Both the position numbers and the translations under genes were made by a program. A stretch of 64,000 bases of DNA from Astrocystis sublimbata (Eukaryota; Ascomycota; Sordariomycetes; Xylariales; Xylariaceae), in assembly GCA_022453515.1 (NCBI GenBank), contig JAJNNY010000008.1:186001-250000 (forward strand), given 5' to 3'. Positions 11,062-22,701 of the stretch are shown one piece after another. Position 1 is the first letter of the stretch; every line of letters begins with the position of its first letter. Below the pieces are notes generated by a model that saw only the letters and a list, made by a program, of their open reading frames with translations, was not told the DNA's origin and searched no databases.

Positions 11062-12575
11062 ATGGCACCCTCTGAAGATCCTATAACGCTCGAGGCCCTG
11101 CCGGGGCTTCTTGAAAATGATGACAAGGTCAAGTTGGCCGGCGTCGACGTCGACGGCATGTTGCGTGGAAAGGTCGTCTCCAAGAAGAAGTTCCTGTCCG
11201 TCGCCAAGGAGGGTTTCGGCTTCTGCAGTGTCATCTTTGGCTGGGATATGCACGACATGCTCTACCTCCAGGAGCTCAAGATCAGCAACAAGGAGAATGG
11301 CTACCACGATGTCATCGCCATCCCCGACCTGAACAGCTTCCGCCGCATACCCTGGGAGGACGACATCCCCTTCTTCCTTGTCGGCTTCCACGACCCGGAC
11401 ACCATGGCCCCTCTATGCGCCGATCCGCGCGGGCTGCTCAAGACTACGGTGGATAAGTTACAAGAGAAGGGCTACAATGCCATGGCTGGAGGTAGATGCC
11501 GTCGCCCGTTCCTGTGTTTGGCCTACAACCAACATTCCGCTGACCTTTTGGCTTCGTTGCAGTCGAGTTCGAGTTCTTCCAGTTCAAGGCACCCTCAGAC
11601 TCAACATCCTCAGCCGCTTCGTACATGCGCAACAACGTCCCACACGATATCCCTCCCCTAACCGAAGGCATGTTCGGCTACAGCATCACGCGCCCCACCC
11701 TGAACAAAGAGTACTACTACGACGTTTTCAATACATGTGCCAAGTTCAAGTGCAACATAGAGGGATGGCATACAGAAAGCGGTCCTGGTGTGTACGAGGC
11801 CGCACTGGAGTTTGGACAGATATCCGAGATGGCAGACAGGGCGTCTCTCTTCAAATACACCGTCAGATCCGTAGCCAACAAGTACGGCATCACCCCGACC
11901 TTCATGGCAAAGCCGAAACAGGGCCTACCTGGCTGCAGTGGTCACACGCACGTGTCTGTCATAGATAAGGAGGGGAAGAACCTCCTTGCTCGAGAAACCA
12001 AGGACGAGAACGCAAAGTACCCGGACATCGCAAACCTCAGCGACTTGGGCCGGCAATTCCTCGCCGGTCTAATTGAGGGTCTGCCCGACGTTATGCCTTT
12101 GCTGGCACCCAATGTGAACAGCTACAAGCGCCTCGTCGAGAACTTCTGGGCCCCCGTCACCGTGTCGTGGGGTCTTGAGCACCGCGCCGCCTCGATACGA
12201 ATAATTGCTCCCCCCACGTCGAAGCCTGGCGCTACGCGGTTCGAGGTTCGCGTACCGGGCGCTGACGTGAACCCGCATCTCGTCATGGCCGCGATCCTGG
12301 CGCTCGGATGGCGAGGTGTCGAGAAGAAGCTCGAGATCTCCGTCCCGCCACTCGGCAAAGGCGAAGACGTGGGCGGAACCGAGGACAAGGGCGAGCGACT
12401 GGCGAAGAGCCTGAGGGAGGCTACGGACAAGTTCATGCGGAAGGACAGCATAGCGCGCGAAGTGTTCGGGGACGATTTCGTGGAGCACTTTGGCGGTTCA
12501 AGATATCACGAAATACGGCTGTGGGACGAGGCGGTCACGGATTGGGAACTCAAGCGTTACATTGAGACTGTATAG
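11062..12575 (+). CDS. Glutamine synthetase-type enzyme (gamma-glutamyl ligase family)
   Basis: An ATP-dependent ligase of the glutamine synthetase superfamily. Exons 11062-11491 and 11563-12575 give 480 residues, and the 71-nt intron keeps phase. Visible family motifs are the N-terminal LAGVDVDGMLRGK beta-grasp segment, the metal/glutamate region GWHTESGPGVYEAAL, the GCSGHTHVS loop with its histidine, ENFWAPVTVSWGLEHRAASIRI, and RFEVRVPGADVNPHL near the end. The length and the VDGMLRGK-type N-terminus resemble bacterial-type GlnA3/GlnT or FluG C-terminal domains more than the roughly 360-residue eukaryotic glutamine synthetase. It may therefore ligate glutamate to an amine other than ammonia (inference). 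No FluG-type amidohydrolase domain precedes it. The start ATG is the first in the exon and follows a pyrimidine-rich leader. Confidence 0.9.
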
Positions 12576-12984
12576 ATAGACTACTTTTGGAAACTGATTC
12601 CGCTGGAGGTATTGTATAAGTATACCAGTTGGGGGAAAGAGAGTTCTTCGTGTTTGGAGGGTCGGACTTGGACTAGTCGTGTGCTTTCTAGAAGATATTT
12701 ACTGCATTTTCAAATCAAAAAACGCTTCATCAGTTTTCTCCAATCCTCCCTCGCTTCCAATGATGGTGATGTTTGTTGATCAATCCATGCTCATTGTACC
12801 CCATTAGCAACCCATTTATAAAACAGCTTCGCAAGCAGGTTCCCCAGCTGGTTCGAAGGCACATAATGTGTAGAATATCCGATCAAGCAGACGTCGGAAG
12901 ATGATTCACCGAGGCCCATGAGATCTTGATGTTGGTGCTGTGTGTCTTTGAGTGAAATTGACGGAGAGGATGTCTCCCTTGTGT
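12576..12984. other. Convergent 3' region
   Basis: 409 bp between the stop codons of the glutamine synthetase-like gene and the coiled-coil gene. It probably holds both 3' UTRs. No further feature was seen. Confidence 0.5.
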
Positions 12985-13620
12985 TTAAGGCATCATTTGG
13001 AGGAGAATGTTGGCGGTGCACGTCAGAATGAGCAGCCAAACCCAGGGCTGCGGCTGCCGGCCGTAGTTTTCTTCCCATTGCTGGATCAACGTGGCCAATT
13101 CCCTCTCGTCTCTCTGCTTCTTGGCCTCTTTGAGCTCACGTTCCTTGGCTGCCTCTTCCTGTGACAGTTCTCTGATCAGCGCTTCAAGTGTTGTGACCAG
13201 CCCTTCAACTTCTGCGGTCCACTCTTCAAGTCGCTGGTGCGCGACGTGGTCTCTCTCTCGTAGGTTCCGTTGTTCTAATAGCTCCTGTTGGAGCTGTGGA
13301 ATCAATGTCTGCGGTCTTTGGTGCGTCGTTCCTTGTCGGATATCCTCCGATATGGCTTGCCGGATCTGCTCCGCCAATTCTGCTCGCATCTCGTCCGTTA
13401 TATGTATTTTGATTCGGTTTATGGCGGCTGCTCTCTCGAGCGCGTCCTCACGCCATTGTCTGAGCGCGGCGGCTTCCTTGCGTCTCACCCACCACGGGAT
13501 GAGACGGTGAAGTGCTCTCCATTTACGAGTTTGGAAGTAAGGGAAGTGATGGTCTAGTACCATTCGTTCTTGATAGGGTGTCATGTTCGACGGGTCTTCG
13601 ATGGGGATGAATCCGTCCAT
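12985..13620 (-). CDS. Coiled-coil protein with C-terminal membrane anchor
   Basis: Single-exon gene of 211 residues from the ATG at 13620. I do not recognise the family. Residues about 50-185 are strongly charged (Glu, Arg, Gln, Lys) with heptad-like leucine and isoleucine spacing, as in a long alpha-helical coiled coil (for example EEAAKERELKEAKKQRDERE). The last about 20 residues are hydrophobic (PWVWLLILTCTANILLQMM) and end at the C-terminus, the layout of a tail-anchored protein facing the cytosol. The N-terminus has MTPYQERMVLDHHFPYF followed by a basic, tryptophan-containing stretch. Frame and composition fit real coding sequence. The membrane in question (ER, mitochondrial outer membrane or other) cannot be told. 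Confidence 0.72.
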   Translation of the reverse strand: MDGFIPIEDPSNMTPYQERMVLDHHFPYFQTRKWRALHRLIPWWVRRKEAAALRQWREDALERAAAINRIKIHITDEMRAELAEQIRQAISEDIRQGTTHQRPQTLIPQLQQELLEQRNLRERDHVAHQRLEEWTAEVEGLVTTLEALIRELSQEEAAKERELKEAKKQRDERELATLIQQWEENYGRQPQPWVWLLILTCTANILLQMMP

Positions 13621-14291
13621 TTTCGTTCCTTATTACTGCTGGGGGAGGTGAAAATGTTTGCTTTAGGGTGATGAAGATGGTTTTTAACTCGGTTTGTTTA
13701 CAAAGACTCGGACCACGAGAACGTAAACATACAGGTGAGTAAGTAGAATTATGCTACAGGAAAGTCCGAGGTCTTTGGTCACGGAAGGTTAGGTAGGTAC
13801 TCACTATGACTACCCGAATGTATATGTGAAGCAGGAACAATCCTGGAGTCAATTGCTGAATACCAGGTACGATAGGCATGGACAAGAATGTACTTGACCC
13901 GGAATAAACTACAATGACTCTGAACAGCACATGATAAGTCAGACATGCACTCATCGACGGAGTCTCTATAGCCATGTGGAAGAATACCTCGAGCTCTCTT
14001 TCTTCTAAAATTGCTCATGTAAGTGTTTGATGAGTACTATGCAGATCAATTGTATGAGTTCCACGTGGAGCTGAATTGTGACACGCATTTATATATACAG
14101 TCTGCGTGGTAGTCGCGTCCTAAGTCCCATCGGTAGATTTTGCAAGCAAGACGTACGTAGGTTATAGACAGACCTCCTATCGCGCTGGGGTAACTACTTT
14201 AGGGGGCAGGTACATATATACACGGGCGTGTGAGGCTATATACTTGACTGCAGGTGTGAGGACTATTTATGTACTTATGTCGGAACACCAT
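13621..14291. other. Intergenic, no gene recognised
   Basis: 671 bp between the coiled-coil gene start and the 3' end of the MFS transporter gene, both on the minus strand. It should hold the promoter of the former and the 3' UTR of the latter. Short open frames at 13754-14018 show no known features. Confidence 0.5.
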
Positions 14292-16510
14292 TCACAGAGA
14301 ATACCTAAATCCTTTATTGTCTAGCTCGGTCTGGTCAAGCATTCCAGCCTCGATAGCTGCCTTCTCATCCGTTGCCCCCGCGCGGTCACGAGCCAAATTC
14401 GACTGCCACATGTAGACGTATAGTACGATTACGCAGACCAATTTTACTGAGTACCCGACCAACATGGCTATGTAGGCGCTGGGGTAGTAGGCTGGATCAA
14501 TGTGTTAGTAGAAGTCCCGCTTGCTGGAGAAATGTAATATGGATGGAGAATGCAAGAGACTTACGGGCCTCGCGACTGAGGAAGGTCTGGGGTCCAATGA
14601 TGCTGTTCAGAATGGTTAGCACTTGGATGGTTTGACTCTGATTGAATCTCAAAGGATAGGGGGGAAAGTCAAGAGAGAGTGTATACAAGTACTATTACGT
14701 ACTTTCCAACGCAGTATCCTATGAACAGGATAACGGCTGTCAACTGCTTTTTGGTTGACCCAGCAATGTTTGACGAGATCATCGTCAACGACATGCTGAA
14801 GCCAAGGCCCTGGAAGAAGCATAGCCATAGAGCGACAAGACGACCCCACTAACATTCTGTGTCAGATCAACAACCTTTTTATGACGAATTTCACTTCAAG
14901 TCATTGTTGGGGAAGAGGGCTAAAACACACCTTGTTCTCATTAGGCAATTTTACGAGCAGCGCAGCGCCAATGATGCAAATCGTGTTAGCCACAATCATT
15001 GTTGGGCACCGCGAGCCACGCGGCCACTTAGTGCAAAGCCAGCCGCCGAGTATAAGCGACAAGAACTGAACAGCACCACCAGGAATCTGCAAGTACTGCG
15101 ACCCCAGAGTATCGAAGCCGAAGCTTTTGATGATCTGGCTCGTAAAGCTGGTGATGGCCGAGTTGGGCACCTGCGCGCCTACGGCCATGACGAAAAGAAT
15201 CCAGGTTTCTGGGAGTGTTAGAGTCAGCATGAGATGCAACTGGCATATATCTTTCTAGGTCCTTACTAGGGTCCTTGACACATTGGATGGCCTGGTACTT
15301 CTTGAAATGGCTGTTCTTGACTCCGGATCGGTTACTCGCGACCTAGCATAGATATTAATCAACCGTCGATCGTATGCAAAAGAGTTCGATAGTCTTACAC
15401 GCTCTGTCGCAATAGCCCGTTCTCTCTCGTTCAGGAACCGAGCCGTGGCGGGGACATCGGGCAGGACGAGGAAACTGACGATGCCCGCAAGTAGACTGAG
15501 ACCGCCGAAAATGAAGAATACGTACTGCCACCTCGGGAGGCCAGTCTGGATATGGCCGACTGCGTAGCCGATCAAACCACCGAACACTACAATTGCCCAT
15601 ATGTCAGACACTATGTGGTATGGTACATGTGTGTTAAGTTGGGCACTTGGTGTGATTAGGGGTGATCTTAAAAAAAGGAAAAAAGGAAAAGGCCGTGTTA
15701 CTGGTTGCCAATCCATTCGTGCAATAATATGCCTCGAGACGAAGTGGTTGTTCATCATTCTTGTACCAGATGGACATGATCAGAACAAAAGCAGGGTTGA
15801 CCTGTCCATGTCAGCTTGGATCTTATTTGCTTTTTTTATTCATATCCGGAACAGATCCTTACCGTAGCTTCTACAAATCCCAGAAAGAAGCGATTCGTTG
15901 CAATGCCGGCAAACGACTTGCATGCTGGGGTCTTTGATCACTTTGTGTCAGTTCGGGATGACCCATCAAGGAACCAAAATGCTGAATCCCTTAAAAAGCT
16001 TGATCGGTATACAGCCTCACTCACGGTCAAAACGATGGCTCCCCAGATGACGACTGTCGCCGAGACTACACGACCAACCGGTAGTCTTTGTATCAGGTAT
16101 CCAGAAGGAAACTGGCTGGCCAAGTATCCAAAGTAGAAAATTGAACCTAGTTACATTGTCAGCGCGCCGATAGCTAGGAGGCGGAGAAATATGCGCATAC
16201 TCAGCCACGAATAATCTTGACCGTGAAGGTTCGTCCCCTCCTGCAGGCCATAGGCATTGGCGAAGTTGATGGAGTTTTTGTCGAGGTACTGGAGGAAATA
16301 GAGGACGAATAGGATGGGTACGACGTGCAAATCGATTTTACGGACGACCTTCTTAACCTCGTCCTCTGTCGCATCAAGCCCGTTGCCATGTCTGAAGAAT
16401 TCATAATTCTCGTCGAGGTCCCGCGAGTTCGCAGTGGTACGGTCTTCGGATGTGCGGATATCCTTTGGGTAGGCCGCCTCAGCTGCATCCAGCGTCTTGT
16501 GCGTCGCCAT
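14292..16510 (-). CDS. MFS transporter, Dal5/allantoate permease-like (ACS family)
   Basis: Plasma-membrane carrier of the anion:cation symporter family, whose fungal members import organic acids, vitamins or allantoate. Ten exons keep phase throughout: 16510-16201, 16146-16025, 15931-15863, 15801-15702, 15586-15399, 15342-15267, 15208-14931, 14848-14703, 14602-14565 and 14491-14292, giving 508 residues. Family landmarks are FLQYLDKNSINFANAYGL in helix 1, the SQFPSGYLIQRLPVGR loop, TNRFFLGFVEA, MSIWYKNDEQPLRLEAYY, an amphipathic middle loop and the closing helices around MLVGYSVKLVCVIVLYVYMW. Hydrophilic N- and C-terminal tails are as usual. The start is the ATG at 16510; an in-frame codon upstream is TTG. 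One acceptor is CAAAG rather than CAG or TAG (exon 3). The substrate is unknown. Confidence 0.93.
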
Positions 16511-19500
16511 CTTATCCAATTACGCACTTCTACGCGGTGTGACAACAGGATATGAAAGGCACGAGATAGACAGATATCGCGAGAAGGCACTCAAGCTATA
16601 TATCGACGACGCGACCTACATAACTGAGCCCCGGTGAGCAAAGCTGCCGAAAAAAAAGTAGACGGCCTTTTTACTAGCGACGGCACTTAGCGTAACACCG
16701 ATCTGCATGTTGCCTCGCATTGGTTTCCATTCCTCAATTTAACCCATATTCTAAGGCGAGAAGACTCGAGCACATCATCGCGCCAATGGGTGGGAGCAGG
16801 GGAGTTTGCAGATGGGCCAGGTTGCTGGGCCTGTCTATTAATCTTGTGTGGCCGTAATGGGCCGTTGAGACCGAGTCAGGTCTGTCGGGATGGGGCACGG
16901 CGAGAGCTAGACTCGTTGAACAGGCCGGAGTTGGCTTGATGGCCAACGAGAGCGCGCACATGCGATGGCATCATCGGCAGGTTCATTGAGGTGATGAGGC
17001 CCGCACGTGGGTAAAGTATTATACATGATACCTACTTACTTAAGTACCTAGTGTAAGCGAGGCGCCTCGCCGACGGAAAACAATATCCTGAGGTCCATAT
17101 TGATTTCATCCGAGGCAGAAACTGGAGAGTCTCCAGCATGGGAATTAAAGATATCTCGCGTCGATAAAACCAATTGCAAGTGCAACGCAACCTTCTCAGT
17201 TCGAGGAATGAATGAAAAGAGAGAGATTCGGGGAATCTCGAATGTCCACAATGACCCGAACGCTAGTCCCCCTTTGCCCCCATGTACAGAACGATGCATT
17301 TAGCTAAGCTGCACAAGGCAAGGTAGCTTGCAACTTATACCGAATCACAGTGCCGATTGAGAGTGGGGGGGAGCCGCTCTGCGAAATTCCTTTACGAGGT
17401 TATAAGGGTGTAAAATGTGGCTCCGCAAGTCACTATGGAGACTGCCAGGGTCCGTAGCCTCACTAGCGAACGTCGCGCGCGGATAGACCAGGGTATGTCA
17501 ACAAGGGCACTGTACACCTGGGCAGCAGTTTTAGGTGGCTTCCAGGCGGTTGTTTTAGGTGGCTTGGGCGGTTTTGTGCCTGGTGGGCTCGAGTTGTGCA
17601 AAAAGAGTACTTCTTCGATCTTCACAGGGGCCTTAGCGTCCCCACCTGGTACCTGGTGGAGTCACATTTTACCCATTCCTAACCTCGTACGTACAACAGT
17701 GGCCCTGGCACTTATATACTAGGTACTGCGCTAAATAAGTATTAATATGTGGAATGCTCAAATCTGCTGAGGTTTGGGCGGCAGTCGTGTTTCTTTGGTT
17801 TTGATTTCTCCGGAGAGGGAATGATGTTGTTGTAAGGAGATATGGTTGCTTTTATAATCCAGGCATGACCAAGACGGAGAGCTCTCCGTACTGTCTACCT
17901 AGGTACTTGGTTATTGTTCTACTTAGAACCTTGAATTTGGCTCAATTACAGGTGCAAGAGTGTATAGCAATAGTAAGACAGCACTGCAGCGAGACCGTTA
18001 GAAAGTCGGGTAGATGTTGAACATGGCCATTGCGCAACTACAATTATGTAGGTACAGACCCAATATCAGTTCGCAAAATTGCACTTGCCGGCGCCATGGC
18101 AGCGCTCGAAGTATATATATGGTAAATAGGTAGGTGAGTCTTGTGAATCTTTGCTATTCCCATTGGGATGGCCCGTAATACCTAAGGTAACGTTCCAACG
18201 TATATAGTACTGTAAGTGAGCACTCAATTGATCCTTAATCAAAACAATGGCTCTCAAGGTGGCCTTCTGGAATGTTTCTAGCTTGCCCCATTGAGAGGCT
18301 ATATCTGTCCAATTAGGACCCTTTGAGACCTCTCAATTCATCTACTTTATGTATGCCAGGCGTCGCCAGGGTTCGATATCTCAAGTTCTCAACCGTCCTC
18401 TCGGCCGTGCAATATCCGGTATTTACACAAGGATGTCTTTCTCACGTGCGCGCCACTCATCAATCAGTCCCGTCCTGCCTCTCCTTCAAAGCCACCAAGA
18501 TGATGTTTGACGTAGATGTTGAGGAAGAGGCCGAATTCATTCACTTTTGATTTTCCACAGTAGGCAAGTCCCGGTCGAGCTTCGGCGGCTTTCTCATCCT
18601 TCCGCCGCCGATACGACTTCCGGATTTATATTCCTTATCCCCTGGGGGCCTGTCGACGTAAGATCACGGCCAACTAGCGCCGGAGGGGTGGCGGCGTGCC
18701 CGTTGTTCGACAGCCTTCAATTGCAATCGCTCGCTGCCTCTGAGCGTCGCACCAGACAGCCTTCATCAACCATGATTGATGTGCCATAGGTAATGTCATT
18801 CATGTCACGCGTCGTAGGTGCAACCGCAACCAGACACGTTTACATTTACTCGCTGCCTGTCAGCAATTGTAACCATTCTGCAGCTTTCTACCGCTGACAA
18901 ATTCTCCTGTATTGAGTATGACTGATTGAAGTGTGACTCCTACTGAGGTTACCTGTTTGTTGAAAACCTTGGTAACAGTATTTGAAAGGGTCTTCAGCAG
19001 AGCATCCGCGGCGATAATAAGGTAGGATGGCCATAACAATACGATGATGACATGCCTCGCATGCATACTCGTGCAGATTGCCAGCCCAATTGGAACCCGG
19101 ATGATTGGTTCCCATCGACAAGTCAGATCTCAGACCCGGCGCTTCGTTCTCTGGGGCCCTACAAGATGATCCTTAGCAAGGTTCGAAGCCTGCCGCCGGG
19201 GTCCCGAAGTAATAATCTGTCTTAAGGCCATCCAGCTCTACGTCACCAAGCATGAGACTGCCGTTTTCCCGTCCGTCTTACCGTCCACTCTAGTTGCCTC
19301 ATGGCCAGAAGGGCTCAGACCAGGGTCTGCGCGGCAGCCCTAGCTTATTACCTTAAACCAGCCGTCTTCATCAACAGCTTCACGGACAACATGCCATTGA
19401 AATATCTGACATGATGATTATTGACCTGCAGCATGACCATAGTGACCGGAAATTCCAGTACTAGGACATACTGTAGCATTAAACTCCGACTCCGTTCATG

Positions 19501-20525
19501 ACGGCCCCATGTTCCGAAAACTGCACCACCGTGTATAGCCGCGTACCTGTCAATCAATCTCACGCTTTCAATAGCATAGACGGAGTTCTCCTATGCTCCC
19601 GTGTCTACATCATCTTGCTCTTTTCTCTACCAAAGGGTAGAGTCCTACATGTTGCCAAGCCGGGGTTATGTTCATTCTGTACATACGAGATATATATATC
19701 TAAGCTCAACTACTAGGTAGCTAGCTGTCAGCATCAGCCACGGTGCACGAGCGTTCATACCTCTTTCAGAAAATGAGTTCATGATAATCTCGACTGATGT
19801 TTGATATCCAGGTTCGCAGATGAGTTCAAGGTTGGATTCTAACGTGCAATTACCACGGTCAGCTAACTATGCACGGCACAGAGCACTACACAAGAGCTCG
19901 ATTTTGCGAGCCCTTCAAGGTTTATCATTAAAGTCAAAATCTTCAAGACCTATGAAATCATGACGGTGTGCATCAAGTTCGCAAGGTGAGTTCAATATTC
20001 CCAGTATTGCTATGTTTGCGTTACATTTCTGTGTATAATCGCGATTTCCTCATTCATCGACGAGTTGCCCCTCCAGGCTACCAGTGTCCAAGCTTCTTGG
20101 GCTTCTTCGGACACGGCGACCACCACGCACAGCCACTCCGAACGCACTTCCTTATATCGCAGGTGTGCACATATCAAAATCAACATAAGCTTGTCGGCGT
20201 GTGATCTCTTCGACATTCTTGTGGATTATTCCTTCTTAGAACCGTCGTTGGGATGACTTGGGTGACAATATTGCCATCGGCGGAGTCCGGCAGGTAGAAT
20301 GTTCCTCGTCTTTCGGAACGGTATAAAGATGGCATTCCCTCACAAGAGTAGACGATAAATTTCACAGAAACAACTTGAATCGAATTAAAACTTCAGCGCC
20401 TCGCTCCCAAGGCTTTCACAAACTTGTTTTCCGCCTGCGCCTCACTAGACCGATTGTTCAACACTGGATGCTATACGATAACTACCTACCTAAACAGCTT
20501 CTAATCTTTCAAAATTTGTTACGCG
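16511..20525. other. Long intergenic region, no gene recognised
   Basis: About 4 kb without a convincing gene. Open frames at 17100-17303, 17417-17722, 18323-18789, 19348-19563 and 19968-20256 overlap others on the opposite strand, show no known motif and could not be extended by splicing. TACCTA/TAGGTA motifs occur at about 17030-17050, 17723, 17896-17908, 18130 and 19711. No transposon ends or long repeats were seen by eye. Confidence 0.45.
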
Positions 20526-21267
20526 ATGAGTTCAGGTTCAAGTAGCCGTAGCTCCCGGTCAAGCAGACACGTAGGTTGAAAACTTCGGCCCCACCAACAT
20601 CCCCGGCCGGCAACGCACTGGAGTCAACCACTGGCGTTAACAGCATGCGCAGGGATCTACTAAGCAGATGATCGAAGCTCTCAAGAAACACAAAGTCAAA
20701 ACGTTGACGGAGCTTTGCCGCATCGAGCGAGCTGCAGCAACCTGTGAGGACCCGGACGAGCAGCAGGCGTTCCAGGAGCCTCTGGCCGGAGCATGGGACT
20801 ACTACGTGAGCAGTAATCAGATGCTTGTGGAATTGCGGGGGTTAAGCCGCAACTATCCCGTGTCAAACACGCTTGTCGATACGGCTCGGCAACTCGTCAG
20901 TGGGGACTTCGCTTCTACCCGGAGCTGGAATACAGCCTGGCTGTGCCTAGTTAAGATCCGGGATGCGTAAGTTCTGAGTCTCTCTTGCTCCTTTTAAGCC
21001 ACAACCATGCAGCCTCTACTTGCCCCTCTAACTCGTCTCTCACTGCCCCGCCAGACTTTTTTAGTGGATTTAGTGATTGACTTAGGGTGAAATAGGGGAC
21101 TGATACATTCCTGTGCCCAGCTCGAGGCCGAGAGGCCGGAGATGTGGGGGGGCCGGTACCCCAGTCCGGAAGAAGTCGAGCAGCTATCGCAATGCTTCAT
21201 CTACGAGTGGACCCAGGCTGTCGACACGATGCTTCGGCATTGGCGTGTAGATCCAGTTTGGGTTTGA
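20526..21267 (+). CDS. Orphan protein with Ser/Arg-rich N-terminus (three exons)
   Basis: I do not recognise this protein. Joining 20526-20570, 20653-20966 and 21096-21267 gives 176 residues in one frame. The splice sites are GTAGGT...GCGCAG and GTAAGT...AATAG, the second with a perfect donor. Exon 1 encodes a short Ser/Arg tract (MSSGSSSRSSRSSRH). The middle exon is helical-looking (MIEALKKHKVKTL), and exon 3 continues sensibly (PSPEEVEQLSQCFIYEWTQ) to a stop after VDPVWV. There is no signal peptide or membrane segment. Cys, Trp and acidic residues are spread through the body, which suggests a small folded cytoplasmic or nuclear protein. The main uncertainty is exon 1; the gene could instead start at the ATG at 20668. 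Confidence 0.6.
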
Positions 21268-21939
21268 GGTCATGATCCTGCGGCGTCATTTGCCTCACAC
21301 TTTAGAGCGTACATTTTTGTATATAGCAAGAGTTGGTTTGCCTCGAATAGAGAGAGACAGTGTATCCTTCAAGAATAGGCATTCAGTGGGCATGGTCCGG
21401 GGGTTGGTTCTCGCGTGTACTCCAATTTTCTATCTCTGATTTTTGCTCCATGCTTCGGCATTGTTGACCTTGGAGGGCAGGGCTTGCGTTGTAGGGTAGT
21501 TTGGCGGAATTCGCGGGTAGGGTGTGAATGGAGTGAAGGGCTATATTTGGTCTGCTTCCGGGACGGTGCGTAATACTGAAAGTCTATGTTATCAGGTCAA
21601 AGTAGCTCAATCGATACCGATACCACCAGCCGTGCGCGTCCTGCTTGCACTCAGTTAGTGTGAAGAAGCTTCCCGCAGCGAATAGTTAGCAGATACTTAT
21701 GCATGCTCTGCATGAAGCATTGCTGCCCACGGTTGCCGTGTATCTCCATTGCACCCTCTTCTCAACCCCTCACTCTCTCTCTCTTTTCACCCATCATATT
21801 TCATCGTCATCCGTACCTGCTCACCACCATCGCCACCATCACCACCGCCGCGAGCTTTCCGACATCGACATCATCGCCATCATTGCCATCACCACTATTT
21901 CTAGTGTCGAATTCCGTTCCATTATTGCCATCGCGGACT
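21268..21939. other. Intergenic / 5' leader of the next gene
   Basis: Nothing coding is recognised. The last about 200 bp (21745-21935) are rich in pyrimidine and CCA/ACC repeats, as in many fungal promoters and 5' UTRs. They stay open in frame with the downstream gene back to 21703, but the encoded Ser/Thr/Pro/Leu-rich peptide looks like translated leader rather than protein. Confidence 0.5.
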
Positions 21940-22701
21940 ATGACCGTCCCTGCCACTCACCAAAGTCAGTGTTGTATTGCGAGTGCGAGGTACGACAACA
22001 ACATGCCTGTCCCGACGCACAATGAAGATGAGACGACATGCTGGAATCTCGACGACATCGATATGATCAACCAAGTGCTCGAAGCCCAGGAGCAGCGGAA
22101 AATGGAAAATCCGCAGTATCAAGCTCTGGACTACGTGGCATGCCAATTCCAGGCGATGCCGAGTCCCATCCAGAGCGAGAACGACTGGGAACCAGCATTA
22201 TATGGCGAGGTTCTCGAAGAAGACGTCAACCATCTGACCATGTGGCTGGAATCAGACGACTGCGACCTCCTTCTGGGAGCCATGAGGGTCTGGACCGCGA
22301 AGTACGTGAAACGAGATGCCACTTGTCTCATGCGGTTTGGTCTTCGACTACCACATAGCCAACAAAGAATCCTTCTCCTCATCGAGAGACTCCACCATGT
22401 CGTGCTCGAAGACAACGAAGTGCACAGCGCAGTGGATACCTCAAGTTCCGAGAACACTCGAAGCACTACCGTGCCAGAGACCGACGAGGTGAAGATGACA
22501 CAGGCGTCGAAGACCATGATCAAAGAATGTCCTAATTCTCAATCAGACGACGTGGAGGTCAGTACTATGGACACAGATCTGTCAGTCTGTTCAGTCTGCT
22601 AACGGTTCTTGTTTGTAAAGCGTCAACCTGAGTTGCCTTCACCCTCCGACCATTGGTGCAAGGACCACATCATTCAATGCCGCCGCCATATTGAGGATTG
22701 A
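21940..22701 (+). CDS. Orphan acidic protein (two exons)
   Basis: Function unknown. Exon 1 from the ATG at 21940 runs to 22557; a GTCAGT donor, a GCTAAC branch-like site and a TTTGTAAAG acceptor lead to exon 2 at 22621-22701, giving 232 residues. Without splicing the frame would stop at 22602. The spliced tail (LPSPSDHWCKDHIIQCRRHIED) has a C/H-rich character. The protein is acidic in its N-terminal half (WNLDDIDMINQVLEAQEQ; LESDDCDLLLGAMRVW) and Ser/Thr-rich later on, with no signal peptide or membrane helix. In-frame ATGs at 21703 and near 22000 are alternative starts; 21940 was chosen because upstream sequence looks like leader. It follows another orphan gene in the same direction. Confidence 0.6.

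Noticed and set aside
19170..19200. GGTTCGAAGCC resembling a tRNA T-arm
   Set aside because: No acceptor stem or D-arm partner was found around it.
21703..21939. N-terminal extension of the orphan gene starting at the ATG at 21703
   Set aside because: The extra 79 codons are pyrimidine-rich leader sequence translating to low-complexity Ser/Thr/Pro/Leu; the start at 21940 is more plausible.
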